Notes: a model not told the origin generated them from the letters alone. Counted from the stretch's first letter, positions 8,563-18,734 are shown. The stretch: 64,000 nucleotides of DNA from an uncultured Bacteroides sp. (GCA_947574505.1 CANPJW010000006.1:28704-92703); one strand, 5' to 3'. Made by a program: numbers and translations.

Positions 8563-11500
8563 TTATAAAGTCACATTAAGTCCGAAGGACCATGTACGGG
8601 CAAACGGATAGCCACTGGTATTGGAAGCAGAACCCATTTCCGGGTCGAAACCATCACGAATGCTGGTAGCTTCCCACAAGTCATTGCCTGAGAAATAGAC
8701 ACGTACTTTTTCCAGTTTCACTTTACGGGTCCAGATTTGCGGCAATGTGTAGCCGACAATCAATGTTTTCAGACGGATGTAACGACTGTTCTGAAGCATA
8801 AAATCATTATTCTGATAATTCCATTCGGCACGCTGTGTGCTATTGGTCATACGCGGATACTTCGCGTTCGGATTATCTTCCGTCCAAGTCTGCCCCAAGA
8901 AAGTAGGATTCTGGTTAGTAAACAATGTACGGAACGGATAGGCCATCCAGTCATTACGCATGATATATTGCTTGGCCACCCCTTGGAACATGGCACTGAA
9001 ATCAATTCCTTTCCAAGAGCCACCCACTGTCATACCATACACAAAATGCGGATTGGCATCGCCCATAAACTGCAAGTCACTGTCCTTACTGCCTACATCC
9101 GTAATTTTATAGTCACCGTTCATATCAAGACGCTTGGTATCACCGGGGCGCAACTCATTATCTGTACCTTTTCCTACAGAACCCATCGAAGTGCTTTGTC
9201 CTCCTCCATAAAGCGCATAATAACGGTCAACCTCTGCTTGGTCTTTAAAAAATCCGTCTGTACGGTATAAGAAGAAAGAATTTAACGGATAGCCATTCAC
9301 GGTTCTATTAACTCCCGCTCCATATGTATCCGCTCCTTGCAATTCTTTCAGCATACTTTTGGTATCACCAATATTAAAATTAGCATAGTAAGAGAAATCT
9401 TTAATCTGGTCACGCCATCCGATTGTAAATTCCCATCCTTTCACATTCAAATGTCCGCTGTTTGTTTTGGGAGCATTTCCTCCCAAAACCCCGGGAAAAA
9501 TCACGTTGGACAACATACCGATGTTATCTTTGATGAAGTAGTCGAAAGAAGTGGTCAGACGACTATTCAGGAAATGCAAGTCAATACCGAGATTCTTCTG
9601 CTCTACCCGTTCCCAGGTACGGTCTAAACTTACCAGACCATTATTCCCCAGTCCTGAATTCACCTGCAATTTAGGATTTGTGCCACCGAAAGCAGTTGTA
9701 CCTTGTGTAACAAGTGTTACATAATCGAAATCGCCTAATCCGGCGTCATTACCCGAATTACCGTAGCTAAAACGAAGCTTACCGAAGTTGACTACCGGAG
9801 TAATCGGTTTCAAGAACTGTTCTTCCGTAAATACCCAACCGGCAGATGCGGATACGAAGTTTTTAAATTTATGTCCTTTGGCAAATTTAGAATTACCGTC
9901 CCGACGTCCGATAAACTCTACCAGATATTTCTCCGCATAGTTGTAGTTCAATCGCATGATGTAAGAGTAAGAGCCATTCTGCGACTTTCCTCCGGCATTA
10001 CCTTGAGCACCATAAGCTAAATTCAAATCATACACACCAGCATCTTCCATTTTCTCGCGGGCAGTAGTCATATTCTTAGACATCCACTTTTCCGCATTGA
10101 TACCCAGCATAGCTTCCACATTGTGCACTTGCGCAAATGTATGTTTATATTTCAACAAGGCAGAATAATATTGATACTGTCTGTTGTTGGCTTGCATCAG
10201 ATAAGCCGGATTGTGAATATCCTTCAAATTCAAAACATCCGTCAGATAAATCAAAGATTGCTGCGTGTTATTCACTAACTTCGTAGCAGGATTTCCATAC
10301 CAGTCATACGTCTGAACTTCATTCACATAACGGTCACGGCGGTATTCCTCGTTTTGGAAAGAAGCCATTCCTTCAAAACTAATGCCTTTCCATATATCCA
10401 CCAATGCTTTCACGTCTACACGGGAAATCAGACTCATCCGTTCGTCGCGTCCACCATCTGTGGTCGCAGCTACCGGCTGACGGTCTCCCACGCCACCAAA
10501 GTTCGCATACCACTGTCCATACGGATTCTTTGCCGGGAAGAAAGGCGGTTCATTTCCATACATAGTCTTGTCAAGTCCGGCGGAAGGCATCTCCGTATTG
10601 GTTTTAATCATATTTGCCGAAGTCTCCAACTTGAACCAGTCTGTTAGTCTGATTCCATAATTTAAACGCAGGTTCAACTGTTTCTGACCATCGTAAGCAG
10701 TTGCCAAGTTGGCCTGATTATCGGCATATGCCAAAGAGATACGGTAATCTGTTTTCTCCGTAGCGCCAGACAAACTCAAATTATGCTGATAAGAATAGCG
10801 ACGGGCAAACATTTCTTCCAGACGATTGGCATTGCCTATAAAGATATCATATCCCCAATCTTTAGCATTGGTATGGTAGATACCCTCAATGCCCTGCTGC
10901 ATCATCAACATATTCTCCTCTGAGCTCCAGTTCCACCAATTTTTAACTTTTTGTTCCTTATTCGCTTCAATCCACATGGTAGCATATTCCTGCATACTGG
11001 GAGAGAAAGCCATGATGCCGTTGGTGGTGAAACGCATATTGAAATTATAATCAACTGTTGTTTTTCCTTTACCTTTCTTGGTAGTGACCAGGATTACACC
11101 ATTGGCGGCTTTCGCACCATAGATAGAAGCCGAACCGTCTTTCAGGACACTGATGCTTTCTACGTCGTCCGAGTTCAAATTCTGAAAAGCACTGGCATTC
11201 AAGGCAGGCACACCATCGATAATAATCAACGGACTGCCACCATTGACAGAGGTTGCTCCACGAATCTGAAAGTTCAGTCCTTCGTTACCGGGACGTGAAG
11301 ACGAACGGGTAACAACCAAACCCGGAGTAGCCCCTTGCAAAGCAGCACCGACATTCGTAATGGCACGGCTCTCGAGCACTTTACTGCTTACCTGTTCTAC
11401 CGCACCGGTCAATGTGGCTTTCTTCTGTGTACCATAACCTACTACAACCACCTCATCCAGTGCATTATTATCTTCCTTTAATACTACTTTAAAATCAGAA

Positions 11501-11829
11501 CGGTCATTAAGATTGACAACCTGATCCACGTATCCAATATAGCTGACCTTTATCTGTTTTGCATCCGCAGGAACATTCAGCGCGAACCGACCGTCAATAT
11601 CGGTAATTACCCCTGCATTACTTCCTACTACCACTACATTACAACCAATCAGCGGTTCACCATTCGCATCTGTCACAAGTCCTTTGATGGCGCGGCCTGT
11701 CTGGGCTACCATCAAACTCTCTTCTACAGAATCATTTGCATAGAGCAATACACCGGGCGAACCACCCAGCAGCATGGCGAAAGCCAATGCGACTCCTTTT
11801 GAACATAAGAATTTGGATTTAATTTCCAT
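8563..11829 (-). CDS. SusC/RagA-family TonB-linked outer-membrane transporter
   Basis: A 1088-residue TonB-dependent receptor. After the signal sequence, a CarboxypepD_reg-like domain spans about 46-118 (GRAIKGLVTDANGEPLIGCNV). The SusC-type TonB box region is DEVVVVGYG (125-133), the plug covers about 135-255 (LQGATPGLVV, IDGVPA, VLKDGSASIYGAKAANGVILVTTKKG), and the 22-strand barrel ends in FARTWSFGLNVTL. There is no N-terminal STN domain. In Bacteroides the STN domain goes with receptors that signal through ECF sigma/anti-sigma pairs, so this receptor looks like one regulated by the hybrid two-component system. That makes the sigma gene 49 bases upstream unexpected. It imports oligosaccharides released by the surface enzymes. 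Confidence 0.96.
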   Translation of the reverse strand: MEIKSKFLCSKGVALAFAMLLGGSPGVLLYANDSVEESLMVAQTGRAIKGLVTDANGEPLIGCNVVVVGSNAGVITDIDGRFALNVPADAKQIKVSYIGYVDQVVNLNDRSDFKVVLKEDNNALDEVVVVGYGTQKKATLTGAVEQVSSKVLESRAITNVGAALQGATPGLVVTRSSSRPGNEGLNFQIRGATSVNGGSPLIIIDGVPALNASAFQNLNSDDVESISVLKDGSASIYGAKAANGVILVTTKKGKGKTTVDYNFNMRFTTNGIMAFSPSMQEYATMWIEANKEQKVKNWWNWSSEENMLMMQQGIEGIYHTNAKDWGYDIFIGNANRLEEMFARRYSYQHNLSLSGATEKTDYRISLAYADNQANLATAYDGQKQLNLRLNYGIRLTDWFKLETSANMIKTNTEMPSAGLDKTMYGNEPPFFPAKNPYGQWYANFGGVGDRQPVAATTDGGRDERMSLISRVDVKALVDIWKGISFEGMASFQNEEYRRDRYVNEVQTYDWYGNPATKLVNNTQQSLIYLTDVLNLKDIHNPAYLMQANNRQYQYYSALLKYKHTFAQVHNVEAMLGINAEKWMSKNMTTAREKMEDAGVYDLNLAYGAQGNAGGKSQNGSYSYIMRLNYNYAEKYLVEFIGRRDGNSKFAKGHKFKNFVSASAGWVFTEEQFLKPITPVVNFGKLRFSYGNSGNDAGLGDFDYVTLVTQGTTAFGGTNPKLQVNSGLGNNGLVSLDRTWERVEQKNLGIDLHFLNSRLTTSFDYFIKDNIGMLSNVIFPGVLGGNAPKTNSGHLNVKGWEFTIGWRDQIKDFSYYANFNIGDTKSMLKELQGADTYGAGVNRTVNGYPLNSFFLYRTDGFFKDQAEVDRYYALYGGGQSTSMGSVGKGTDNELRPGDTKRLDMNGDYKITDVGSKDSDLQFMGDANPHFVYGMTVGGSWKGIDFSAMFQGVAKQYIMRNDWMAYPFRTLFTNQNPTFLGQTWTEDNPNAKYPRMTNSTQRAEWNYQNNDFMLQNSRYIRLKTLIVGYTLPQIWTRKVKLEKVRVYFSGNDLWEATSIRDGFDPEMGSASNTSGYPFARTWSFGLNVTL

Positions 11830-11878
11830 AATACTATTAAATTGTTAAAGTTAATATGTGTTTTTCCGACTCTGGTAT

Positions 11879-12409
11879 CTAACCGACTTTGGAGAATTCA
11901 TTCTGCAAATAAGTGCGTACTGTTTTGCGTGCCAGTAGTAATTGACATTCTACCGTACGGGGAGACAAAGACAGTTTTCCCGCAATGGCAGGACAAGAGA
12001 GCTCATTATTGAAACTCAACTCGTAAATCCGGCGACGTTTGGCGGGAAGCTTTTCTACCACCTTATCATGTAGTTTCGTCAGTTCACGATAGTGGATGGT
12101 ATCTTCCGTCGTGTTCCGGGCGGAATCTTCCACCTTATTATATATATAGGCGATGAAATCTTCCTGCTTGTAATAACGACGTATCTTGTCCGTTACGATA
12201 TTGCGGGCGATGGTGAAGAGCAAAGACCAGACAGTGTCTTTATTCACGAATGCCCTGTGCTCCCACAAGCGTACAAAGACATCCTGTGCCAAATCTTCCG
12301 CTTCATGCGGATGGCAAATGCGGATAGCGATATAATTCTTGATATACTCCCTATATTTAAGGTAGCATTCGGAGAAGAAGTCGTCAAATGTAGTTTGCTG
12401 TTTTTCCAT
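11879..12409 (-). CDS. ECF-type RNA polymerase sigma-70 factor
   Basis: A 176-residue sigma factor. Region 2 spans about 15-85 (HPHEAEDLAQDVFVRLWEHR, then ARNIVTDKIRRYYKQ). Region 4 covers about 110-170 (KLPAKRRRIYELSFNNELSCPAIAGKLSLSPRTVECQLLLARKTVRTYL), whose helix-turn-helix contacts the -35 region. It lies immediately before susC with only 49 bases and no visible -7 box between, so the two are probably one transcript. The usual partner, a FecR-like anti-sigma gene, is absent both here and across the whole locus. Its control therefore has to come from elsewhere or from transcription level. Confidence 0.93.
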   Translation of the reverse strand: MEKQQTTFDDFFSECYLKYREYIKNYIAIRICHPHEAEDLAQDVFVRLWEHRAFVNKDTVWSLLFTIARNIVTDKIRRYYKQEDFIAYIYNKVEDSARNTTEDTIHYRELTKLHDKVVEKLPAKRRRIYELSFNNELSCPAIAGKLSLSPRTVECQLLLARKTVRTYLQNEFSKVG

Positions 12410-12439
12410 GGCATTAAATTTATCCGTTTAACGATGATG

Positions 12440-12493
12440 CAAAAGTAATGACAAGATGCAAAAACAAATGACACAAAAGTAACAGATAACAAA
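12440..12493 (-). promoter_or_regulatory. Candidate promoter region of the sigma-susC operon
   Basis: Two copies of the -7 box TACTTTTG (minus strand; complement at 12440-12447 and 12474-12481) lie 31-72 bases before the sigma start. Each has a TTTG element further upstream: complement of CAAA at 12465-12468 (spacer 17) and 12490-12493 (spacer 8, too short). The nearer copy is the more plausible promoter. The duplicated flanks (ATGCAAAA, AATGACA) could be an operator. Confidence 0.4.
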
Positions 12494-12641
12494 ACTATCG
12501 TAACAAGCGTGGTATTTTGCAAAAATTCCCCATTTCATCGGGATAAATCCAGCCGTCATCGCAATAAAAAATGGATGCCGTTACAATTGACGACTCCCCT
12601 GTTCTTAAATTTTCATGGATACTAGAAATGCAGGCACAAGG

Positions 12642-15600
12642 TCATTCTTTTCTTCCCGATTCCTCTGCATATTGCTTGGGTAGCATCCCAAACATTTCTC
12701 TAAAACACTTCGAGAAGTAGCTGGGAGAACTGAATCCTACCCGATTCGCTATTTCGACAATCGGTAACCGGCTTCCCTGCAATAATTGTGCCGCCCGCTT
12801 CAGACGGATGCTGCGGATAAAGTCGGTCGGCGTGTGTCCGGTGATGGATTGCAGCTTGCGGTAAAGGCTCATACGCACCATGCCCAAATCACCACTCAAC
12901 TCTTCTACGCCATATTCCGGATTGTCCATGTTCTTTTCTATGTATTCCAGACACTTCTGTATGAGTTGCTCATCCACTGAAGTGATGGTGATAGCACTTG
13001 GATTTACTTCTATGTTCTTGCGGAATTCCTGCTTTCTCTTTTCCTGTTGTTCTATCAGTTTTTCAATGCGCACCATGAGCATATCAAAGTTGAAGGGCTT
13101 CGACATATAAGAGTCCGCTCCTACTTCATAGCTGTTAATCTTGATGTCATCGGCGGTACGGGCTGTCAATAATATCACAGGTATATGGGATGTCTGTACG
13201 TTCGTCTTGATCCGACGGCAAAGTTCGATACCGTCTACTTTTGGCATCATGATGTCACTGATAATCAAGTTCGGGTTTTCCTCTATCGCTTTCCGCTCTC
13301 CTTCCTCGCCGTCTGCCGCTTCAATGATTTGATAGAAATCTTCCAACTGTTCTTTCAGGAAAGTACGGAACTCTTGATTGTCTTCTACCAACAGCAGTTT
13401 CTTCAGATTATCATCGACTGTGGATGCAGTAGTTTCTTTCTCTTTTGTATCCGGTGGTGTTTCCGTTCCGATAACTTCTTCCGGCAATTCGTCCGATTCC
13501 GGTTTCAAATCCATCGGCAGCCAAATGGTAAATACCGATCCGCAATCTATCCGGCTGTCTACTTTAATATGCCCACCGTGTATATTTACGTATTCCCTTA
13601 CCAAATGAAGTCCGATACCACTGCCTATTTTTTCATCCCCTTCATTTCCCACTTGATAAAAACGGTCAAATATATACGGAAGGTCTGATTCGGATATTCC
13701 GATTCCGGTGTCGGATACGGATATTCTTACGTAATTCCTTCCTTCTATCTCTTCTGCTGAGAGCAGTAAGTTTACTGTACCGCCTTCCGGGGTGTATTTG
13801 AAAGCATTAGACAAGAGATTGTTCACAATCTTATGCACCTTGTCCCGGTCGAAGAACATATAGAGTGCCCTATGTTCCGACTGGTTCACGAAATTCAGAT
13901 GCTTTTCCACTGCCATCGGCATGAAGTTGTTGTAGGCAGAAACTATAAATTCTTCCATATCGCCGTTCATCAGGTGCAGCCTCTCCCCTTTCATTTCCAA
14001 TTTGCGGAAATCGAGTAGTTGATTCACCAGTGACAACAGGTTTTGGGCATTCTTATAGATAGTATGCAGTTGTTTCTTCATTGCATCATCCGTCAACCGA
14101 CGTATCATCATATCCAATGGGGTGATAATCAGTGTCAACGGAGTACGAAGTTCGTGACTTATATTGGTGAAGAAACGGAATTTCATCTGATCTAATTCTT
14201 CTTTTTGTTTCAAGGCTTCTTCCTCTTGCATGCGAATCATTTTCCGACGATTACGGCGGTTAATCACATAAATCAATCCGAAGACAAACAGAATGCCTAA
14301 AATAGCATAAAGGATGCGGGCGGCTAATGTATCCCAAAACGGCGGACGGATAACAACCTTAAATTCGGATTCCGGCCCCCATATACGGTCGTTTCCGGCA
14401 GCAGAAACACGGAAGATGTATTCGCCCGAAGGAAGGTTATTATAGACAACACGGCCCTGTCCATTTTCAAAAAGGGTTTCCGTCCATTCTTTGTCAAATC
14501 CTTCGAGTTGGTAACGGAAAGAAGTCTGAGAAGGATTGGGGAAGTTCAGGCCGGAGAATTCGAGTGTTATGTAATTCTCGTCATACTCTAATTGTACCTC
14601 ATCCGAATAGCTTAGTGCCTTATCAAACAAAACACGGCCGTTATATGATTCGCCCGAAACAACCGGAACATTAAACAGGCGGAATGAGGTAAACAAGGGG
14701 CGATTGAGACATTGATTGTCTATCATGTTCTCCGGCGAAAAAGCGATAAAGCCATTCATCAACCCTAAGAAAAGCTGATTATCCCGGGTCATTAAGGAAG
14801 GAAAACTATATAAATCATCCTGACGAATTTCATCTTCTGACAGGCAACTTATCACATGAAAGTTATATTTATCCGCTCTACGGTCAACCTTCACTTTATA
14901 GATAGAGGTGACTGTCGATATCCATATATCATGATTTTTATCTTCCACGACATTCAATATGGCTGTGGACAAACCTTCTTCTTTTCCTAATGTATAACTC
15001 CGACCGTTATGGGTCAGGACATTCAAGCCATATTGAGTAGCAAACCATAAAGTGCCTTCGTGGTCTTTCAATATCTGGTTGTACTTGATGCTTCCCTGAT
15101 TAAAGATTGAATTGGCTTGGCAGTCTTGTTCGGGTATCCATATTTTATTTTTTGCAGGGTCGTAAATGTAAAGTCCGTTATCACTTCCAACGACCAGTCG
15201 GGATTGGTTATCCATGGCTAATGCATTGGCTACCTTGTATTTCTTTAATTCGGGGAACTGTTCGGACAATAGGTTTATCTGTCCGTTTTCAGGCTCGAAC
15301 AGTCCTACACCACCATATATACTTACCCACAACCGGCCGGAAGAATCTTCGACCATAGTACGTATATTACTGAAGTCCAGCTCATTCTGATAATCCGTAT
15401 TGGGGTAATCATACGAACGGACTTTTCCACGATCTATGCAGTACAAACCATCGTGATAAGTCCCTACCCAGACGCGCTTCTTACTGTCTTCATAAAGTAC
15501 ACGACAATTCTTCTGACTGAATTCATGATAGAACCTGTTCATTCTCCTGGTCGACGGATCATAACGATAGACACCTTGTGTTGTACCCATCAGGATTTCT

Positions 15601-16727
15601 CCTTTGGATGTTTCGAGCATACAACGGATTTCTTCCCCCTTCCAGTCACCGTTAATCATCTTCTTATTGTACAACATTATCTTATTCATGCTAGAATGAT
15701 AATAGCACATTCCCTGATTATAGAGTCCCATCCACACGGAATTATTCTCCCGGTCGCAATAGATGCTCTGAATGCCATTACGTACAGTGTTGCCAGATAA
15801 TAAAGGAATGTCCAACGTACGGGTTACGGAGAAATTATGCATATCAATGACGTAAAAGCCATCCATAACAGTTCCTACCCATGCGTTGCCCCCTTTATCC
15901 ACATCCATAGAAGTAAACCATGAATAGTGTTCGAGTTGGATACCGGAGATTTGATTCCATTTTTTATTGTAAACATCATAGTAACCTACTCCCCGATCCC
16001 ACATCAGCCAAAAGTCACCATTATCGAGTATCTTCAGAATCACACGGTCATCCGGTTTCAATTGGTCTTTCAAGAAATCAAGTTGCTGCACAAAACGTTT
16101 CTTTTCCAAATCGTAGCAACGGATAGCTCCTTTCTGATGTACCATCCAACTGTATTTACCATGACTTTCCACTCCGAGCAATCCTCCATAGTATTCCATA
16201 AACTCATCATTCCTGCAAACCTGTTCAATTGACTTTGTCTCTGCATCGTACATATAAACAGAGGAGCCCGGTGTCAGAAACCAACAATGTTTCTCTGAAT
16301 CAATAATCAGATCCGCCACTTTATCCTTCAAGCCGAATTGCTGAAATAAGGAATCTACGTTATAGATGTACTGTTCGGTAGTCAAATCAAAGACACGCAA
16401 GCTCTTGCGTTCTTTCATCCACAAACGTCTATCGGCGTCGATATATTGTTCAGGAATAATATGGTTGTACGCAATTGAGTATTCGCCATGAATATTGAAA
16501 GGGAAGTTTGAATAGTTCGCACCATCATACAGACTTAGCAATACGGTACTCCGCACGCCGATACGTCCGTCGGGAATGGGGAAAACACTCTTTACATAGT
16601 TATCCGGCAATCCTTCAACAACTCCAATCTGACGGAACACATAAGGGGATTCCTGCGAGTTAATATAACCCGAATACAATAATCCTCCTAATACGATTAA
16701 CAAACCTATTCGAATTTTCATGGCCAT
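12642..16727 (-). CDS. Hybrid two-component system sensor/regulator (HTCS)
   Basis: 1361 residues holding sensor and response functions in one chain. After a short signal region the periplasmic sensor (about 25-795) is a double beta-propeller of reg_prop repeats (for example DRRLWMKE, GNAWVGT, GRLWVSIYGG, GTLWFATQ), closed by a Y_Y_Y domain (about 712-792). One membrane helix lies near 800-822. HisKA carries HELRTP with the phospho-His near 856; HATPase follows (GIGLHLV); a REC domain covers about 1107-1222 with phospho-Asp in SDIMMPK near 1157. The AraC-type DNA-binding domain covers about 1255-1355. Such proteins bind a specific oligosaccharide in the periplasm and activate the adjacent PUL. 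It starts 36 bases after the upstream lyase and may be read through from it. Confidence 0.95.
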   Translation of the reverse strand: MAMKIRIGLLIVLGGLLYSGYINSQESPYVFRQIGVVEGLPDNYVKSVFPIPDGRIGVRSTVLLSLYDGANYSNFPFNIHGEYSIAYNHIIPEQYIDADRRLWMKERKSLRVFDLTTEQYIYNVDSLFQQFGLKDKVADLIIDSEKHCWFLTPGSSVYMYDAETKSIEQVCRNDEFMEYYGGLLGVESHGKYSWMVHQKGAIRCYDLEKKRFVQQLDFLKDQLKPDDRVILKILDNGDFWLMWDRGVGYYDVYNKKWNQISGIQLEHYSWFTSMDVDKGGNAWVGTVMDGFYVIDMHNFSVTRTLDIPLLSGNTVRNGIQSIYCDRENNSVWMGLYNQGMCYYHSSMNKIMLYNKKMINGDWKGEEIRCMLETSKGEILMGTTQGVYRYDPSTRRMNRFYHEFSQKNCRVLYEDSKKRVWVGTYHDGLYCIDRGKVRSYDYPNTDYQNELDFSNIRTMVEDSSGRLWVSIYGGVGLFEPENGQINLLSEQFPELKKYKVANALAMDNQSRLVVGSDNGLYIYDPAKNKIWIPEQDCQANSIFNQGSIKYNQILKDHEGTLWFATQYGLNVLTHNGRSYTLGKEEGLSTAILNVVEDKNHDIWISTVTSIYKVKVDRRADKYNFHVISCLSEDEIRQDDLYSFPSLMTRDNQLFLGLMNGFIAFSPENMIDNQCLNRPLFTSFRLFNVPVVSGESYNGRVLFDKALSYSDEVQLEYDENYITLEFSGLNFPNPSQTSFRYQLEGFDKEWTETLFENGQGRVVYNNLPSGEYIFRVSAAGNDRIWGPESEFKVVIRPPFWDTLAARILYAILGILFVFGLIYVINRRNRRKMIRMQEEEALKQKEELDQMKFRFFTNISHELRTPLTLIITPLDMMIRRLTDDAMKKQLHTIYKNAQNLLSLVNQLLDFRKLEMKGERLHLMNGDMEEFIVSAYNNFMPMAVEKHLNFVNQSEHRALYMFFDRDKVHKIVNNLLSNAFKYTPEGGTVNLLLSAEEIEGRNYVRISVSDTGIGISESDLPYIFDRFYQVGNEGDEKIGSGIGLHLVREYVNIHGGHIKVDSRIDCGSVFTIWLPMDLKPESDELPEEVIGTETPPDTKEKETTASTVDDNLKKLLLVEDNQEFRTFLKEQLEDFYQIIEAADGEEGERKAIEENPNLIISDIMMPKVDGIELCRRIKTNVQTSHIPVILLTARTADDIKINSYEVGADSYMSKPFNFDMLMVRIEKLIEQQEKRKQEFRKNIEVNPSAITITSVDEQLIQKCLEYIEKNMDNPEYGVEELSGDLGMVRMSLYRKLQSITGHTPTDFIRSIRLKRAAQLLQGSRLPIVEIANRVGFSSPSYFSKCFREMFGMLPKQYAEESGRKE

Positions 16728-16763
16728 TTCTTTTGTAGTACTACTATTAATACGAACGAAAAA

Positions 16764-18689
16764 TCAAATCCCCTTATCCTGCTTTATTATTATTTTCTGA
16801 ATTTCAAGCTTATTGCCGGCTTGCTCTATCTGCAAGCGGAGCACACAAGCTCCGGCGGAAAGAGTGAGCTTGCCAATCTCCCGTTCCGCCCATTGTCCGG
16901 ATTGAGGTAACTGCGCTATTTTTGTTCCAACTCCCGAATCAGAAGTTACGGACAAGAGAGAATTTCCTTTCGAGCGATAAACAAGACCAATTATATATAC
17001 TTTATCCGCAGGAACGCTTACTGTATAATTCATCCATTCTCCGTCTTCTGTTTGAGTAACTACATAGCTTTGCCCTTCTTTTTGCAGTTCTACCGCCCCG
17101 TCAGGCCTGTATACATTTCCACGTTTCTTCCCTACATTGTGATAGGTATGTCCCTCGGGATCTTCCGACAGACAATAATAGTCATAGTCAGCAGCCAATA
17201 TCTCACAAGGTAACGTATGGATTCCCGATACGCGCTTTCCTGTAGAAAAGGAAACGGGATCGCCTGCCATCCAGGGAGTCAGTCGCTTGGTTAATGTTCC
17301 CCATCCTGTCCATTCATAAAACCAGTTGGGTGCTATCCCCCAGTTTTCGCAACCGTGATGTTCTATCATATAATCACGGTAACGTTTCAGCCAGGTATAG
17401 TCATTTGCAGGCAGTCCGGCACGTACCGCATAATGCGCCAGTGCCATTTCACGGGTTCCGCCACTACCTGCTACGTCTCCACGTCCGTGAGGAGATACGG
17501 CTATGGATTCCCAACGTCCGCTACGACTCCTTATTTGCAGGAACTTCCCGTTCTCAAAGGTAACCTCGTCCGGATTCCTGCTATATCCTGTCGGTTCCCA
17601 TGGTTCTTTCTGCTCTTCATAAGAACAGACTTTCGACAGGTTATACCGATAGTTCCATTCCAGTCCGGTCAAAAGACGATTATTCAGACAGCTATACAAG
17701 GAATCTCCCTGATTCCATGCCATTTCCGCTATTGCTACATAATTATGGACTCCCGCCAACACATGTCCCTGATCGCGACTCGATTCCTGGCATTGCCCGT
17801 TCGGATAAATATAGTATTGCAGTTGCTCATCATAACCATAATCAGATATTTTGTTTTCTCTTCCCACCAACTTATAATCAATAATTGTCGGCGTTTTCCG
17901 AATCAGTTCTTCACTCGCAACCGGTGGACCGGGCGGATAAGGCAAATCATCTTCACGATGCTTCATCCCCAACAAATAACGATAGGCGCGTTCATACATT
18001 TTCTCGTTATCCAGATAAATCCCCATAGCCATTATACTGCGGGCTGCAAACAATCCCTGATTTCCAAAACGCGCCACGTCGAAATTATAGATGTTCCAGT
18101 AGAACGTTATTCCATTCTTCGAATCATCCCAATAATCGACATACTTGGCAGCTAAGTCCTCTGTATGACTATATCCCGGATAAACCAGCATATCCTTGAA
18201 TCTCTGCCGATCTTCCTTTTTCCATCCCGGATAATCCCGCATCAGCTCTGCAGCATCTATCAACAGATAAATCTTTCCATTATCCAACGGCCCCGTTCCA
18301 CGGGCACTGGTATTCGTATAATAAGAATTAGCATTCAAATACTCCACAGCTTTACGGGCATAGGCTTCATCATCGGTTAAATGCCAAAGCAATGCCAAAT
18401 CATGAGCACGCCTGCCATCTATTCCTATAGTAGCGTTGAAACGCCCTTCTTTGATTTGTTTTCCCCGATTAGCTGCTACAGCCGTTAATGAAGAATAAGG
18501 AGATTCTTTCAATTTCAGAAAAGTTGAATAATAAGGTTCCTGCCTTGCTGCGACCATTGCTTTCATCCGGTCAAGATCACCCTGGGTATAAGTGATGCCC
18601 GGATGAACAAAGTTTCTTTGTGCCTGCACCGGAATATGGCCATTCCCTATCCATACAAGAATAATAAAGCAAATAATCCTGTCAATCAT
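16764..18689 (-). CDS. PL38-like polysaccharide lyase with C-terminal CBM6-like module
   Basis: 641 residues with a signal peptide (cleavage after VQAQ) and no lipobox. The catalytic alpha-toroid (about 25-490) opens with HPGITYTQGDLDRMKAMV and carries ESSRDQGH (302-309), aligning with the lipoprotein lyase at 2202-3497. The last 135 residues have the layout of a CBM6 beta-sandwich (ADYDYY, YRPDGAVELQ, DGEWMNYTVSVPA). It would cleave a uronate polymer in the periplasm by beta-elimination; the exact substrate is unknown. It has its own promoter-like -7 box and is separated from the preceding envelope operon by a hairpin terminator. The HTCS gene follows by 36 bases, so lyase and regulator may share a transcript. 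Confidence 0.75.
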   Translation of the reverse strand: MIDRIICFIILVWIGNGHIPVQAQRNFVHPGITYTQGDLDRMKAMVAARQEPYYSTFLKLKESPYSSLTAVAANRGKQIKEGRFNATIGIDGRRAHDLALLWHLTDDEAYARKAVEYLNANSYYTNTSARGTGPLDNGKIYLLIDAAELMRDYPGWKKEDRQRFKDMLVYPGYSHTEDLAAKYVDYWDDSKNGITFYWNIYNFDVARFGNQGLFAARSIMAMGIYLDNEKMYERAYRYLLGMKHREDDLPYPPGPPVASEELIRKTPTIIDYKLVGRENKISDYGYDEQLQYYIYPNGQCQESSRDQGHVLAGVHNYVAIAEMAWNQGDSLYSCLNNRLLTGLEWNYRYNLSKVCSYEEQKEPWEPTGYSRNPDEVTFENGKFLQIRSRSGRWESIAVSPHGRGDVAGSGGTREMALAHYAVRAGLPANDYTWLKRYRDYMIEHHGCENWGIAPNWFYEWTGWGTLTKRLTPWMAGDPVSFSTGKRVSGIHTLPCEILAADYDYYCLSEDPEGHTYHNVGKKRGNVYRPDGAVELQKEGQSYVVTQTEDGEWMNYTVSVPADKVYIIGLVYRSKGNSLLSVTSDSGVGTKIAQLPQSGQWAEREIGKLTLSAGACVLRLQIEQAGNKLEIQKIIIKQDKGI

Positions 18690-18726
18690 AGTATTACTCT
18701 TATTTTTCTTTTTTATTACTCACGAA

Positions 18727-18734
18727 CAAAGATA
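18727..18734 (-). promoter_or_regulatory. Candidate -7 box for the PL38-like/HTCS transcript
   Basis: TATCTTTG on the minus strand, 38 bases before the lyase start, matches the Bacteroides -7 consensus TAnnTTTG. The nearest upstream TTTTG is 26 bases away, longer than the usual 19-21, so only the -7 element is convincing. Confidence 0.4.

Noticed and set aside
12244..12522. 92-codon minus-strand frame overlapping the sigma gene start
   Set aside because: It overlaps the sigma gene in another frame, lacks a ribosome-binding site and has no family features.
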